12,788 nt of DNA from Candidatus Collierbacteria bacterium GW2011_GWB1_44_6 (GTDB taxonomy: Bacteria; Patescibacteriota; Microgenomatia; UBA1400; MFAQ01), in NCBI GenBank assembly GCA_000998025.1, contig LCJG01000025.1, positions 1-12,788 on the forward strand. Reading direction: 5' to 3'. Of the stretch, positions 1 to 7,737 are shown piece by piece (within the stretch, counting starts at the first letter, position 1; the number at the start of each line of letters is the position of its first letter). The notes under the pieces were generated by a model, which saw nothing but the letters and a program-made list of their open reading frames with translations, had not been told where the DNA came from and searched no databases. The position numbers and the translations under genes were made by a program.

Positions 1-1494
1 ATAGTTAAACGAGATCTGGTCTTTGACTTGATTGGCGTTTGCAGGAACGGCAACGGTGAAACCTACCCCGGTCTGTTTTGATTTTACATAAAGGACTTGA
101 TTGGAGGTATCTGAAATGGGGGTGATGTATATAAGAGTATGATCGGTGACCTTATTGCTCACAACTTGTATTTCAGCTGACCCGGTGGCGATGGTGGCGG
201 TACCAATGGTGGTGTTGCTAGTGGTCTGCGCAGACATGGTGGAAGATAGGTCGTTGATGCCGGAAGCGATGATGAGTCCGCCGGTAACAAGTTGACCAAA
301 ATTGGCAGACCCGGAAGCGTCAATAGAGCCGACTATCTGTCCTTTATCGTCGAATAGAGCAATGAGTTTACCCGAGTCGGTAGCTAGGTCTCCTTTGCCT
401 AAGGCCAGTGAGCCTGAGACAGTGGCGGTGTGCGTATCTAACCCCATACTATATATAGTACCCGTAATTAGCAGATCTCCGCTCACCACCACTTTGCCGT
501 CTGGGTAGAGAGTCATGAGGTTGGCCAGTAGATGAACCGGTTTGTCCCCGGTAGGCTGGATAAAGAGATCGCTTTCGATGGAGTTTATCGCTTGAGTGAA
601 AATGGAACCATTGGCCATGATGTCGTTACTATATATGGTGTGTACGGATAAGGAATTGAGGGCTAAATCAGAAGGTAAAATAGCGGAAGTGGTGGCGAGG
701 GGGGACAGAGCCAGAGGATCGCCGGAGACGGAAGCGGTGCTAACTTTGCCCAACAAGGAATCGTAAGAAGTGTACTTGGCTTGGAGATCTGTGAGAATAG
801 CGGAAGCGGTAGAATATTTTTCATCCAGAAGATTGAGCTGAGCGGTGAGATTGTCGATTGTTTTGCCTTTGATATTGTCCGCGTACAATACCCCTGAAAC
901 GGTCGCTGTGACAACCTTTAGGCTATCTATATCTGCAATGGGAGAAATTAATTTAGTTCGGACAGTGAGATTGTCGACTAGTAGACTGGCCACTACCTGG
1001 GTTCCCACTTGGAGATTGGCAATGATAGAAGAGAAAAATGAAGAGACTTCTTTGTTTTCTTTACCATTTATCTTAAGTGTGTAAGTTTTATCCACTTGAT
1101 CGATTAGCTCTGGATTGACAGTGTCTGCTAGCAATCCGGTACCGGTGATGTTTTGGTTGACATCGGGATTGTTGATGACGAAACCGATGGAGTCGCTAGT
1201 GCGAGTGTTCGTCCAACTGTCGGCGTCAAATCTGGGAGCCGTTAGACGATATATGACATTGGATGGAGTAGAAGAGTAAATAGCCAGGATATTATTTTGT
1301 TCATCGATTTCGTACCATGTTTTGGCCTGACCAGAGGCCGTTAATAGGACAGCTAGCTGGTTTAAATTATTTATCAAGTTGGTTGTCTTGGAGAAGAGCC
1401 AAAGATCAGAGCCTTTGACTTGGCCATCCAGATCTATTAGCGTTCGGTAACCGAGACCGTTGACATATTCGGAGGTGTTTACTCTATTCGCCGT
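1..1494 (-). CDS. C-terminal continuation of the giant surface fibre, in the +1 frame after a frameshift; runs off the left edge
   Basis: Reading the minus strand in the frame that begins after the TAA at 1495-1497 gives 498 codons without a stop, to base 1. No ATG occurs until codon 293. The only other start-type codons are a TTG at codon 39 and later GTGs, none with a ribosome site, so an independent gene is unlikely. The translation continues the beta-rich fibre style of the upstream 1877-aa protein. It opens with a globular-looking part (residues 5-120, e.g. YVNGLGYRTLIDLDG), then beta stretches, then a likely coiled coil at about 206-250 (NIKGKTIDNLTAQLNLLDEK). More fibre repeats follow (LFIQPTGDKPVHLLAN near 310-325, two TVSGSL-like strands). 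The last part, about 435-498, is a terminal beta domain ending YVKSKQTGVGFTVAVP...SFNY. From memory, similar ends close CPR surface proteins within a few residues, so the true stop is probably just outside the window. Function inferred: distal end of an extracellular adhesin or fibre. Confidence 0.8.
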
Positions 1495-4400
1495 TTATTG
1501 TATAGGGAGGGTCGACGGTGCCGACATCGATCTTGCCGGTACCTCCACCGACAGTCACATCGCCGATAAGTGACGAATTTCCGACGACACCAAATGTCCC
1601 TGAAACGGTCGCTCCGCCGTTCACATAGAGCTGGATACCAGTTGGAAGAGCATTTCCACCCACAGGAGAACCCCCATCTCCAACTCGTAAACCGGTCAAA
1701 GCCGCCCAGGGTGTGGAACCTGTGAGACGATTAGTGTTGGTAGCGACTACTTCTGTACCCCCAACAAAGATACCATTGGCTAAGTTGAGATTTTGCCACT
1801 GGAAAGAAGCACTACCTAAGTTCCAGGTGGCGTCGGAATGTGGGCTAATATCGCCCTCTGCTTCCAGGATTGTATTGGCTCCGGAAATAGCCGTGTCGTT
1901 GAAGCCAAAGGCTGTTGGGTTGTAAAAGAATGAGTAGAAAGAATCACTGGATGATAACCGGACTAGTGCCGAGGACGAAGCGCTGGGTGTACCACCAACA
2001 TTAATAGAATCGTAAAAACTGGTGGGGTACAGAATACCGCTACTGGTCCGGCTTAGATAACTTCCCATGCCTTTCCAGGCGGTGCCATCCCAATACAGGG
2101 GATTATTGGTGGTGGAATCGTAGACCAGTGAACCGGTGCCAATAGTATCCGGCAAGCCAACGGTGGGGTAGTTTCCTAATTTTAGCTGTCCGCTAATGGT
2201 GGCGTTTAGTATATTATCCAGACTGTCACCAGAAAAATTAATTACTCCAGAAGCCGCATTGATGGTGATATCTCCAGCTGAGTTGCTAATAGTTGAAGTG
2301 GTGCCAGCGATGTCGAGGGAAACCGAAGGCGTGGTGGTACCAATACCAACTCTACCAGTGGTGGAGTCGACGACAAAAACTCCGGCGACATCAAACTTGG
2401 CGCTGGGTGAAGCAACGCCGATGCCAAAATTTCCCGACCCAGTGAAAGTGACGTCGTTACCATTCATGTCGATGTTGGTAGCACCTGTAAGCTGACCGCC
2501 CCAAACGATATTGTTTAAAGTTCTGGTGAGGCCGTTGGAAAAAGTTAGAGGGGCTTCGAAAGAGGTGCTATCGAAAGCGGAAGCGGCGATTTTTGTGCCA
2601 TCGAAAACCAGGAACTTGTCAGTGGCATAAGTATCATTGTTGGTGCCACCTCTTGCAATAGGTAAAATACCGGTGACGTCTGAAGAAGCCAGGTCGATCG
2701 CTGAAGAAGATAGAACTCCCGAAGAATCAGAGTGGACAATGCCGGTACCAAATGCGGAAAAAGTAATGGTTCCCGATGAGGTGATGCCCGTGGCAGCGAC
2801 AATGGCACCGGTACTGTTTACTTGAAAATCGTCACCATCACCGACTGTCAAGGCAGAAAGCGGAGTAGAATCGCCAATTCCAATATTTCCGTTGCTATCA
2901 ACTACAGTAAGTGGGGTGCCAGTACTGTTTTGCCATTCTTGAAGATTGGCTGTTTGACCAGAAAATCCTTTGACGACTAAAGGCTTTCCTCCGGCATAAC
3001 TTGCTGAGATAGTGGCGCTGCCTACTTCATTGAAATTGCCAAGCAGGTCAATTTTTGACGAGGCCGTTGGTCTGCCAATGGCGAGATTGCCTGCTCCATC
3101 GAACCTAAAAGCTTCGTTTGTGGCACCGTTGTATCCATAAAAAATTGTGTCAGCTGTACTCATGGCGATGCGTGTAAGACCGCTATACAGTGATCCCCGG
3201 ATTGCTGGGGTTGCGACGTATACCGTAGTGGCGATTGCTCCAGAGTCCCCACTTCCGGTGACATAAAGTCCATAGCCGGGAGTGGTTGCTCCGATACCAA
3301 CTCTACCCGCAGCGTCTACGCGTAGACCATTTGTACCTTTGGGTGAAAGCTGTATTGGACCGGTGGTGGTGCCTCCGATGGTGAGTGGTGCCATGTTTGT
3401 GGTGGCTAAATTGCCTTCTCCAGTAAGGTAGGTAGCTACATCAGTGGTTGTACCTGAAATGCTGGCGGTAGGAGTTCCAGAATCCACATTGATGAATCCA
3501 AATTTTGCCGAGGCGGTTGAGTCGCCTCCGATAAAGGCATCCCAAGTAGCATTGATGGGGTAGATGGCTCCGTTTGAGGTGGTCCACAAACTGTCGCCTG
3601 AACCCGAAGAAGTTGCTGTATTGTCGATCCACTCAACTCCTGTGCCAGTTGAGGATAGGATTTGTCCGGCTGTTCCGGCACCACCGTTGTCTCTTAGAGC
3701 ACCGGTGAGATTGATATCGCCGGCGACGTCAAGTGTGTAGGCTGGGTTCGTGAGGCCGATACCGAAGTTGCCGTTATTGATAAAACTATCGTCTCCGGCC
3801 GTACCAGCAAAGTGAACGTAAGCTGAAGCTGTAGCGGTGTCACCCAGCGTGAGAGCGTCGGTGATATTTAGAGGGGTTAGGACTCCGGAATTTCTTTGCC
3901 AATAGTTGACACTACTGACATCAATCCAGTCGATGCCAGTAGCCGTCGAAGAGAGAAGCTGGCCGGAGGTACCCGCATCACCATTGTCTCTTAGGGCACC
4001 AGTGAGATTGATATCGCCGGCGACATCTAGCTTGTATGCTGGGTTGGCAGTTCCGATACTGAGATTGCCTGCTCCGTCGAGTATCATACCCACGACTCTT
4101 GATGCTCCGAAAGAGACGGTGTGATATAGGAATTTTAGTCCGGTGCTGTTGGTATCGGCACCGCTTTGGTAGGAGGCAATAGCCGCGCCGTTGTTTACTC
4201 CACTTAGCCCGCTGACTTCGGAAAAAATTATTCCGGCACCATATGCATCGGTGGCAGGAGTACCGGAAGCTCGTAGGTGCATGGCTCCTGCCAAAGTGTT
4301 GACAGCAAATTGGCCCCCGGTGTTGACGTCTAGTTTAGCTGTTGGAGAGGTAACGCCAATGCCAAAGTTGCCGGTATTGACAAAAGAATTTTCGCCGGAG

Positions 4401-7117
4401 GTGCCTGCAAGATGAACGTAGGCTGAGTCAGTTGCTGTGGCGCCGATGTTGACAGAGTCGGTGATGACTAAGGGGGCAAGAGACCCGTCGGTTCTTTGCC
4501 AATTGCTGGCTGTAAGTGGGGTGCCATTTACTAAGTATTGACCGGTGATATTTATATCGCCACTGACGTCGAGGGAATAAGCTGGATTGGTGAGACCAAT
4601 ACCAACTTGGCCACTATTTTCTATATTAAAGGAATAAACTCCGCCCACTCCAAGCTGTGCCAAGTAGTTGGTTGAGCCAAGGACACTGGTTTGGGTGACG
4701 TTTACTTTGAGGGCGGTGTAGTTGCCGGTGGCGGTACCTGATTGGTTTATTGTAGGCTGGATGGTAAAAGCATCCATATTCATAGTGCCCGTACTGGGAG
4801 TCAGGAATGGGACGACTTTGACCGGTGTGGCCGTGCCGGAGGCGCCGTTCATGGTGGAGTTTTGTAACAGTATAGTGCCATTGGTGTGGTTCCACTGAGA
4901 GGTGGTAGAGCTAGATAAGAAAGCGCTGTTGCCGGCTAGATATATGGCGTTGCTGGCGTGTGAAGGATCTAGATACAAGGCTCCGTCAGAACCAGTGTAA
5001 ATTTCTGAGTAAAGAGAGGCATCAGTATAGGTGAGTCTGAGCTGGCGGCCGGTACCAAGAAGTTCAACTTTATTGTCAGGGGTGGTCGTTCCTATGCCCA
5101 GATTGCCGGTGTTGACAAATGAATTTTCGCCTGAGGTACCGGCGAGGTGGACTAAGGCAGAAGCGGTGGCCACAGCACCGATATTGACGGAGTCGGTGAT
5201 GTTTAAAGGAGCGAGGGAGCCGTCGGTTCTTTGCCAGTTGCTGGAACTTACAGGTGCGCCATCTACTAAATATTGTCCGGTAATATCGACGTTGCCATCT
5301 TGGGTGACGGTAAAAACGGGAGAACCTGAGACTGAGGCGGAGATGAGGTTTCCGGTGCCGGTTTGATTGATGATCAAAGCGGAATCGGTGGCCGAGGCAT
5401 TGATACTGGTTCGGCCGTCGGTAGCCACCCAAAACCGATCTGTTTCGGTGGAGCCTGAGGTTAAGGAAATGAGTCTACCCAAAAGAAGGTCGTTGCCAAC
5501 GTATCCCGAGATCAAAGAACCGGTGGTGAGATTTGCATTGGTGACTCGAAAACTGTCTTCGTCGGTAGTACCCCCTAGGGCTAGTATTTGTCCTGATCCT
5601 AGAGCATCTGGTTGGAGGATAATGTCACCACCTGAGTTTTCGGTGGTTGTAAGAGCAAGGGCCTGACCCTCAATGGTAAAAGTTCCATCGGTAGAAATGA
5701 TAGAGGGGGAGGTGACGGCAATATTGATGTTGCCGGTGTTATCTATAACAGGAACGGTGTTGATGGTGGCACTGGCAGATGCCGGATACCCCTGGAGGGT
5801 CTCGGAGTTTAGAGCAAAGCCAACAGTGGCAATTTGCTGACGGGGGGTGAGGGTTTCGGATCCGACTTGAATTTCCAAAAAGACATCGCGGTTATCTGTG
5901 AAAACTGAGGAGGCAATTTCCGCTCCACAGACACCGTCACCTATTAAGGTATTAAAAATACCGTCTTGGTCTGGGGTGATGGAACAAGTATTCGAGGTAT
6001 AGAGCTGTGTACCAGGTGGGGTTAGTTGGTTAAATAGACGGAACACGACGCTGACTGCCGTTGTGATGGGTGTGCCGCTGGAGTCGGTTAGCCGTCCCTG
6101 GAAGGAAAGCTGTCTTCTGGGTGGGGTGAGAGCTGTGGCGGCGGAGCTTGGTCTGGCGGCGCTGATAATTTGATTGTAGGCAAAAATAGCCATGGCTGTA
6201 GTTGCAAGAACCAGTAAAGCTAGGTTTAGATATGGTGTCCAAGGAAGTGCGGAGTACCGCTCGTATACTTTGGTAAGACGATTTTTGGGACCAAGATTTT
6301 TCTTTCTCTTTTCTGAAAGTCTTTCGATCCAGGCTAAAGGAGCAAGGGACTTGGGGGGAGCTTTAATCTCAAAGGGATTTTCGGGGAGGTAACCTTGATC
6401 AAAGCTAAATTTGGTGAGCTTTTTGATGGATGATTGGCGTCTGTTGATAACGGAAGTACTAGTATGAGATAGTTTTAAGTACGTGATGTATGCTTTTAGT
6501 AGCTGATCACTAAGGATGTTTACCAAATTTTGATCGGTAAAGGGGGTTTGTTTAGCAGTCCAGAGGAAGAAGTGATTAAGATCTGAAAGATAGTTTTTGA
6601 TGGTGGAATGGGTTTTTTTCTCTTTCTCCAAAGACGCTTTGAACTGCTCGAGTAGTTTGGTTGAGGATAGTCTGGAGTCGGAGACCGATTGGAGGTGTTC
6701 CGAAAATCTTATACCGTTGAGAGATGATGATGTTGTTTGATCTGATGAAATATTTTCATTTTTCTTGATGTTTTCTGATATGTTTTGATCCGTGAAAATG
6801 TTGGATATGGAAAATTTTGCCTTGAGAAAGGTGGAGAATCTTCTGATGGAAGCCAAACGGCGATTGGTGGTGGATGGTGGAGTAAAGGTGGATTTTTGGC
6901 TTTGGATATATCGGTCGAGATATTTATCGATGTTTTGAAATATGTCTTTGACGGTTGGTTGCTCGACTGGATTAACAGAAGTGGTTTCGGTAGCACAGAA
7001 GGATAGGAAGTGACGAAGGTCCGAGAGATAGTTTTTGATTGATACCGCAGAGAGGCCGGCTTCGATGAGAAAGGCGGAGAATAGTTTGAGTAGTTCTGTT
7101 TGGTCGGGCAGGCCCAT
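1484..7117 (-). CDS. Giant membrane-anchored surface fibre with two N-terminal recombinase core-binding (SAM-like) domains and GIG repeats
   Basis: The 1877-residue frame begins at the first ATG after an in-frame TAA (7127-7129). Residues 6-100 and 154-243 each look like the N-terminal SAM-like core-binding domain of XerC/XerD-type tyrosine recombinases (SIKNYLSDLRHFLSF; STIKNYLSDLNHFFLW; NRRLASIRRFSTFL; NRRQSSIKKLTKF). The catalytic domain with its R-H-x-x-R-Y residues is absent. A basic stretch (268-287, RLSEKRKKNLGPKNR) precedes one transmembrane helix at about 294-317, so the recombinase-like part should be cytoplasmic and the rest outside. Residues 332-440 form a QGRLTDSSGTPI-type beta domain. 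From about 450 onward come fibre repeats: GNFGIGVTSPTAKLDV-like units at least ten times and a module starting SNWQRTDGSLAPL. The end, VDPPYTINGE, is followed by TAG and looks premature; the +1 frame continues the protein. No Shine-Dalgarno is visible before the ATG (AACAACAACAC). Role inferred: adhesin or host-contact fibre, not an integrase. Confidence 0.93.
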   Translation of the reverse strand: MGLPDQTELLKLFSAFLIEAGLSAVSIKNYLSDLRHFLSFCATETTSVNPVEQPTVKDIFQNIDKYLDRYIQSQKSTFTPPSTTNRRLASIRRFSTFLKAKFSISNIFTDQNISENIKKNENISSDQTTSSSLNGIRFSEHLQSVSDSRLSSTKLLEQFKASLEKEKKTHSTIKNYLSDLNHFFLWTAKQTPFTDQNLVNILSDQLLKAYITYLKLSHTSTSVINRRQSSIKKLTKFSFDQGYLPENPFEIKAPPKSLAPLAWIERLSEKRKKNLGPKNRLTKVYERYSALPWTPYLNLALLVLATTAMAIFAYNQIISAARPSSAATALTPPRRQLSFQGRLTDSSGTPITTAVSVVFRLFNQLTPPGTQLYTSNTCSITPDQDGIFNTLIGDGVCGAEIASSVFTDNRDVFLEIQVGSETLTPRQQIATVGFALNSETLQGYPASASATINTVPVIDNTGNINIAVTSPSIISTDGTFTIEGQALALTTTENSGGDIILQPDALGSGQILALGGTTDEDSFRVTNANLTTGSLISGYVGNDLLLGRLISLTSGSTETDRFWVATDGRTSINASATDSALIINQTGTGNLISASVSGSPVFTVTQDGNVDITGQYLVDGAPVSSSNWQRTDGSLAPLNITDSVNIGAVATASALVHLAGTSGENSFVNTGNLGIGTTTPDNKVELLGTGRQLRLTYTDASLYSEIYTGSDGALYLDPSHASNAIYLAGNSAFLSSSTTSQWNHTNGTILLQNSTMNGASGTATPVKVVPFLTPSTGTMNMDAFTIQPTINQSGTATGNYTALKVNVTQTSVLGSTNYLAQLGVGGVYSFNIENSGQVGIGLTNPAYSLDVSGDINITGQYLVNGTPLTASNWQRTDGSLAPLVITDSVNIGATATDSAYVHLAGTSGENSFVNTGNFGIGVTSPTAKLDVNTGGQFAVNTLAGAMHLRASGTPATDAYGAGIIFSEVSGLSGVNNGAAIASYQSGADTNSTGLKFLYHTVSFGASRVVGMILDGAGNLSIGTANPAYKLDVAGDINLTGALRDNGDAGTSGQLLSSTATGIDWIDVSSVNYWQRNSGVLTPLNITDALTLGDTATASAYVHFAGTAGDDSFINNGNFGIGLTNPAYTLDVAGDINLTGALRDNGGAGTAGQILSSTGTGVEWIDNTATSSGSGDSLWTTSNGAIYPINATWDAFIGGDSTASAKFGFINVDSGTPTASISGTTTDVATYLTGEGNLATTNMAPLTIGGTTTGPIQLSPKGTNGLRVDAAGRVGIGATTPGYGLYVTGSGDSGAIATTVYVATPAIRGSLYSGLTRIAMSTADTIFYGYNGATNEAFRFDGAGNLAIGRPTASSKIDLLGNFNEVGSATISASYAGGKPLVVKGFSGQTANLQEWQNSTGTPLTVVDSNGNIGIGDSTPLSALTVGDGDDFQVNSTGAIVAATGITSSGTITFSAFGTGIVHSDSSGVLSSSAIDLASSDVTGILPIARGGTNNDTYATDKFLVFDGTKIAASAFDSTSFEAPLTFSNGLTRTLNNIVWGGQLTGATNIDMNGNDVTFTGSGNFGIGVASPSAKFDVAGVFVVDSTTGRVGIGTTTPSVSLDIAGTTSTISNSAGDITINAASGVINFSGDSLDNILNATISGQLKLGNYPTVGLPDTIGTGSLVYDSTTNNPLYWDGTAWKGMGSYLSRTSSGILYPTSFYDSINVGGTPSASSSALVRLSSSDSFYSFFYNPTAFGFNDTAISGANTILEAEGDISPHSDATWNLGSASFQWQNLNLANGIFVGGTEVVATNTNRLTGSTPWAALTGLRVGDGGSPVGGNALPTGIQLYVNGGATVSGTFGVVGNSSLIGDVTVGGGTGKIDVGTVDPPYTINGE
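3684..4024 (-). repeat. Direct repeat pair of about 44 bp, 297 bp apart
   Basis: Bases 3684-3727 and 3981-4024 are almost identical (a few mismatches). They encode the same VAGDINLTGALRDNG peptide in two neighbouring fibre units. The offset is exactly 99 codons, so recombination between the copies would keep the frame. Confidence 0.75.
3756..3909 (-). repeat. Fibre module copy 3 (154 bp)
   Basis: Third, more diverged copy, encoding NYWQRNSGVLTPLNITDALT followed by AYVHFAGTAGDDSFINNGNF. Length is unchanged relative to the other copies although the sequence has drifted. Confidence 0.75.
4356..4509 (-). repeat. Fibre module copy 2 (154 bp)
   Basis: Second copy, encoding SNWQRTDGSLAPLVITDSVN followed by AYVHLAGTSGENSFVNTGNF. 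The protein is nearly identical to copy 1, with mostly synonymous changes at DNA level, which suggests duplication under selection. It lies 600 bp (200 codons) from copy 3. Confidence 0.8.
5091..5244 (-). repeat. Fibre module copy 1 (154 bp)
   Basis: First of three aligned 154-bp segments in the giant gene, encoding SNWQ(C-terminal of the previous module) back through VHLAGTSGENSFVNTGNLGIG. It shares its length and most bases with 4356-4509 and begins 735 bp (245 codons) from it. Confidence 0.8.
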
Positions 7118-7162
7118 GTGTTGTTGTTAGTCCTAGGATGTTAGTGCGTAGTGCATATTTAT

Positions 7163-7300
7163 TTAGGAAGCGGAAAGAACGAGAAGAAAAATAATGGGAA
7201 GGACAAAAATCATTCCGGCAGTGAGAATTTCGGGAACTGTGACCTTGGGGGAGGAAACACTCTTGTCGAAGTTCTGGTCAGAATAGTCAGTAATTAACAT
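7163..7300 (-). CDS. Small single-pass membrane protein, 45 aa (hypothetical)
   Basis: I do not recognise this gene. A short frame runs from ATG (7298-7300) to TAA (7163-7165) in the leader between the promoter and the giant fibre gene. The first 20 or so residues are polar and acidic (MLITDYSDQNFDKSVSSPKV). The rest is a clear hydrophobic helix, ILTAGMIFVLPIIFLLVLSAS, reaching the C-terminus. The ATG lies about 60 nt downstream of the predicted transcription start. No Shine-Dalgarno is visible (ACCAAAAA before ATG), as for its neighbours. It ends 45 nt before the giant gene's ATG on the same strand, so the two would be cotranscribed. Possible roles, all inferred: a helper of fibre export or anchoring, or simply a leader peptide. 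The membrane helix and position argue for a real gene; the small size argues for caution. Confidence 0.5.
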   Translation of the reverse strand: MLITDYSDQNFDKSVSSPKVTVPEILTAGMIFVLPIIFLLVLSAS

Positions 7301-7737
7301 TTTTTGGTTTAGTGTTGATAACTATGATTTAGGTTTAAATTAGACGATATTAGACGCATATATACTACTATAAAAAGGAATTGTGATTAAGTCAAGCTGA
7401 ACATGAAAGAAGTGGAAATATACGAGTTAGCTTGCGGAAAAAAGATGATTAGATAGATCAACTGATAACTTTGAATATTAATGTAATTATTTACCGCAGA
7501 TCATTGCGTTATAAATTTGTTTCACGCGGAAATATAAGCTAATATAGCATTTAATCATGCGGAAAAGATATTAGAGCATGGCGAGAGTGTGAAAATTATT
7601 TCTGATATCTATTTATGTTGTATGATACACAATGAGATAGATGCGTTAATTGATGCGATAATGACTTACGTCGATACCTCTACAATACGTAATGCAGTAT
7701 TTATTATTTGCGAGGGTACCGAAAAGGAGAAATGTCC
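7301..7737. other. AT-rich intergenic region between the surface operon and the giant gene
   Basis: This 437-bp gap is clearly more AT-rich than the coding DNA on either side. Besides the promoter at 7367-7395 it holds three related same-strand motifs: TGCGGAAAA... at 7433-7453 and 7558-7575, both continuing into a GAT-ATTAGA-like tail, and a weaker CGCGGAAATATAAG copy at 7525-7544. A similar inverted element, TACCGCAGATCATT, lies near 7491. I see no tRNA, no convincing hairpin with a T-run, and no well-supported gene. A 45-codon forward frame at 7622-7759 is too weak to call. Confidence 0.6.
7367..7395 (-). promoter_or_regulatory. Sigma70-type promoter for the small ORF and giant fibre gene
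   Basis: On the minus strand a -35 box TTGACT (7395-7390) and a -10 box TATAGT (7372-7367) are separated by exactly 17 bp. This is close to the TTGACA/TATAAT consensus. Transcription would start near 7360, leaving about 60 nt before the 45-aa ORF. It lies in the only sizeable intergenic gap of the window. Confidence 0.65.

Larger units (their letters stand above)
2301..5109 (-). repeat. Intragenic Gly-Ile-Gly fibre repeats
   Basis: At least ten units of the form G-N-[FL]-G-I-G-x-[TA]-x-P-x-x-x-[LF]-D-[VI] are encoded here. Examples are GNLGIGTTTPDNKVEL, SGQVGIGLTNPAYSLDV, GNFGIGVTSPTAKLDV, GNLSIGTANPAYKLDV, GNFGIGLTNPAYTLDV, NGNIGIGDSTPLSALTV and TGRVGIGTTTPSVSLDI. Units of this kind are familiar from phage tail fibres and bacterial surface fibres. 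Spacing is irregular, so they are units in a mosaic rather than a strict tandem array. Confidence 0.85.

Noticed and set aside
1484..1497. Programmed +1 frameshift like that of prfB
   Set aside because: The site reads GAA-TAG-A, without CTT-TGA, an upstream Shine-Dalgarno-like element or a slippery run. A mutation or base error is simpler.
2301..5109. CRISPR-like array
   Set aside because: The repeats are codon-phased, variable, irregularly spaced and encode a continuous fibre protein.
1484..7117. Prophage origin (integrase-like N-terminus plus tail-fibre-like repeats)
   Set aside because: No catalytic integrase domain, no capsid, tail or lysis genes, and a membrane helix between the two parts; the neighbours are surface proteins.
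7600..7737. Rho-independent terminator after the 519-aa gene
   Set aside because: Only a 5-bp stem (AATAC/GTATT near 7685-7702) without a T-run is visible on the transcribed strand.
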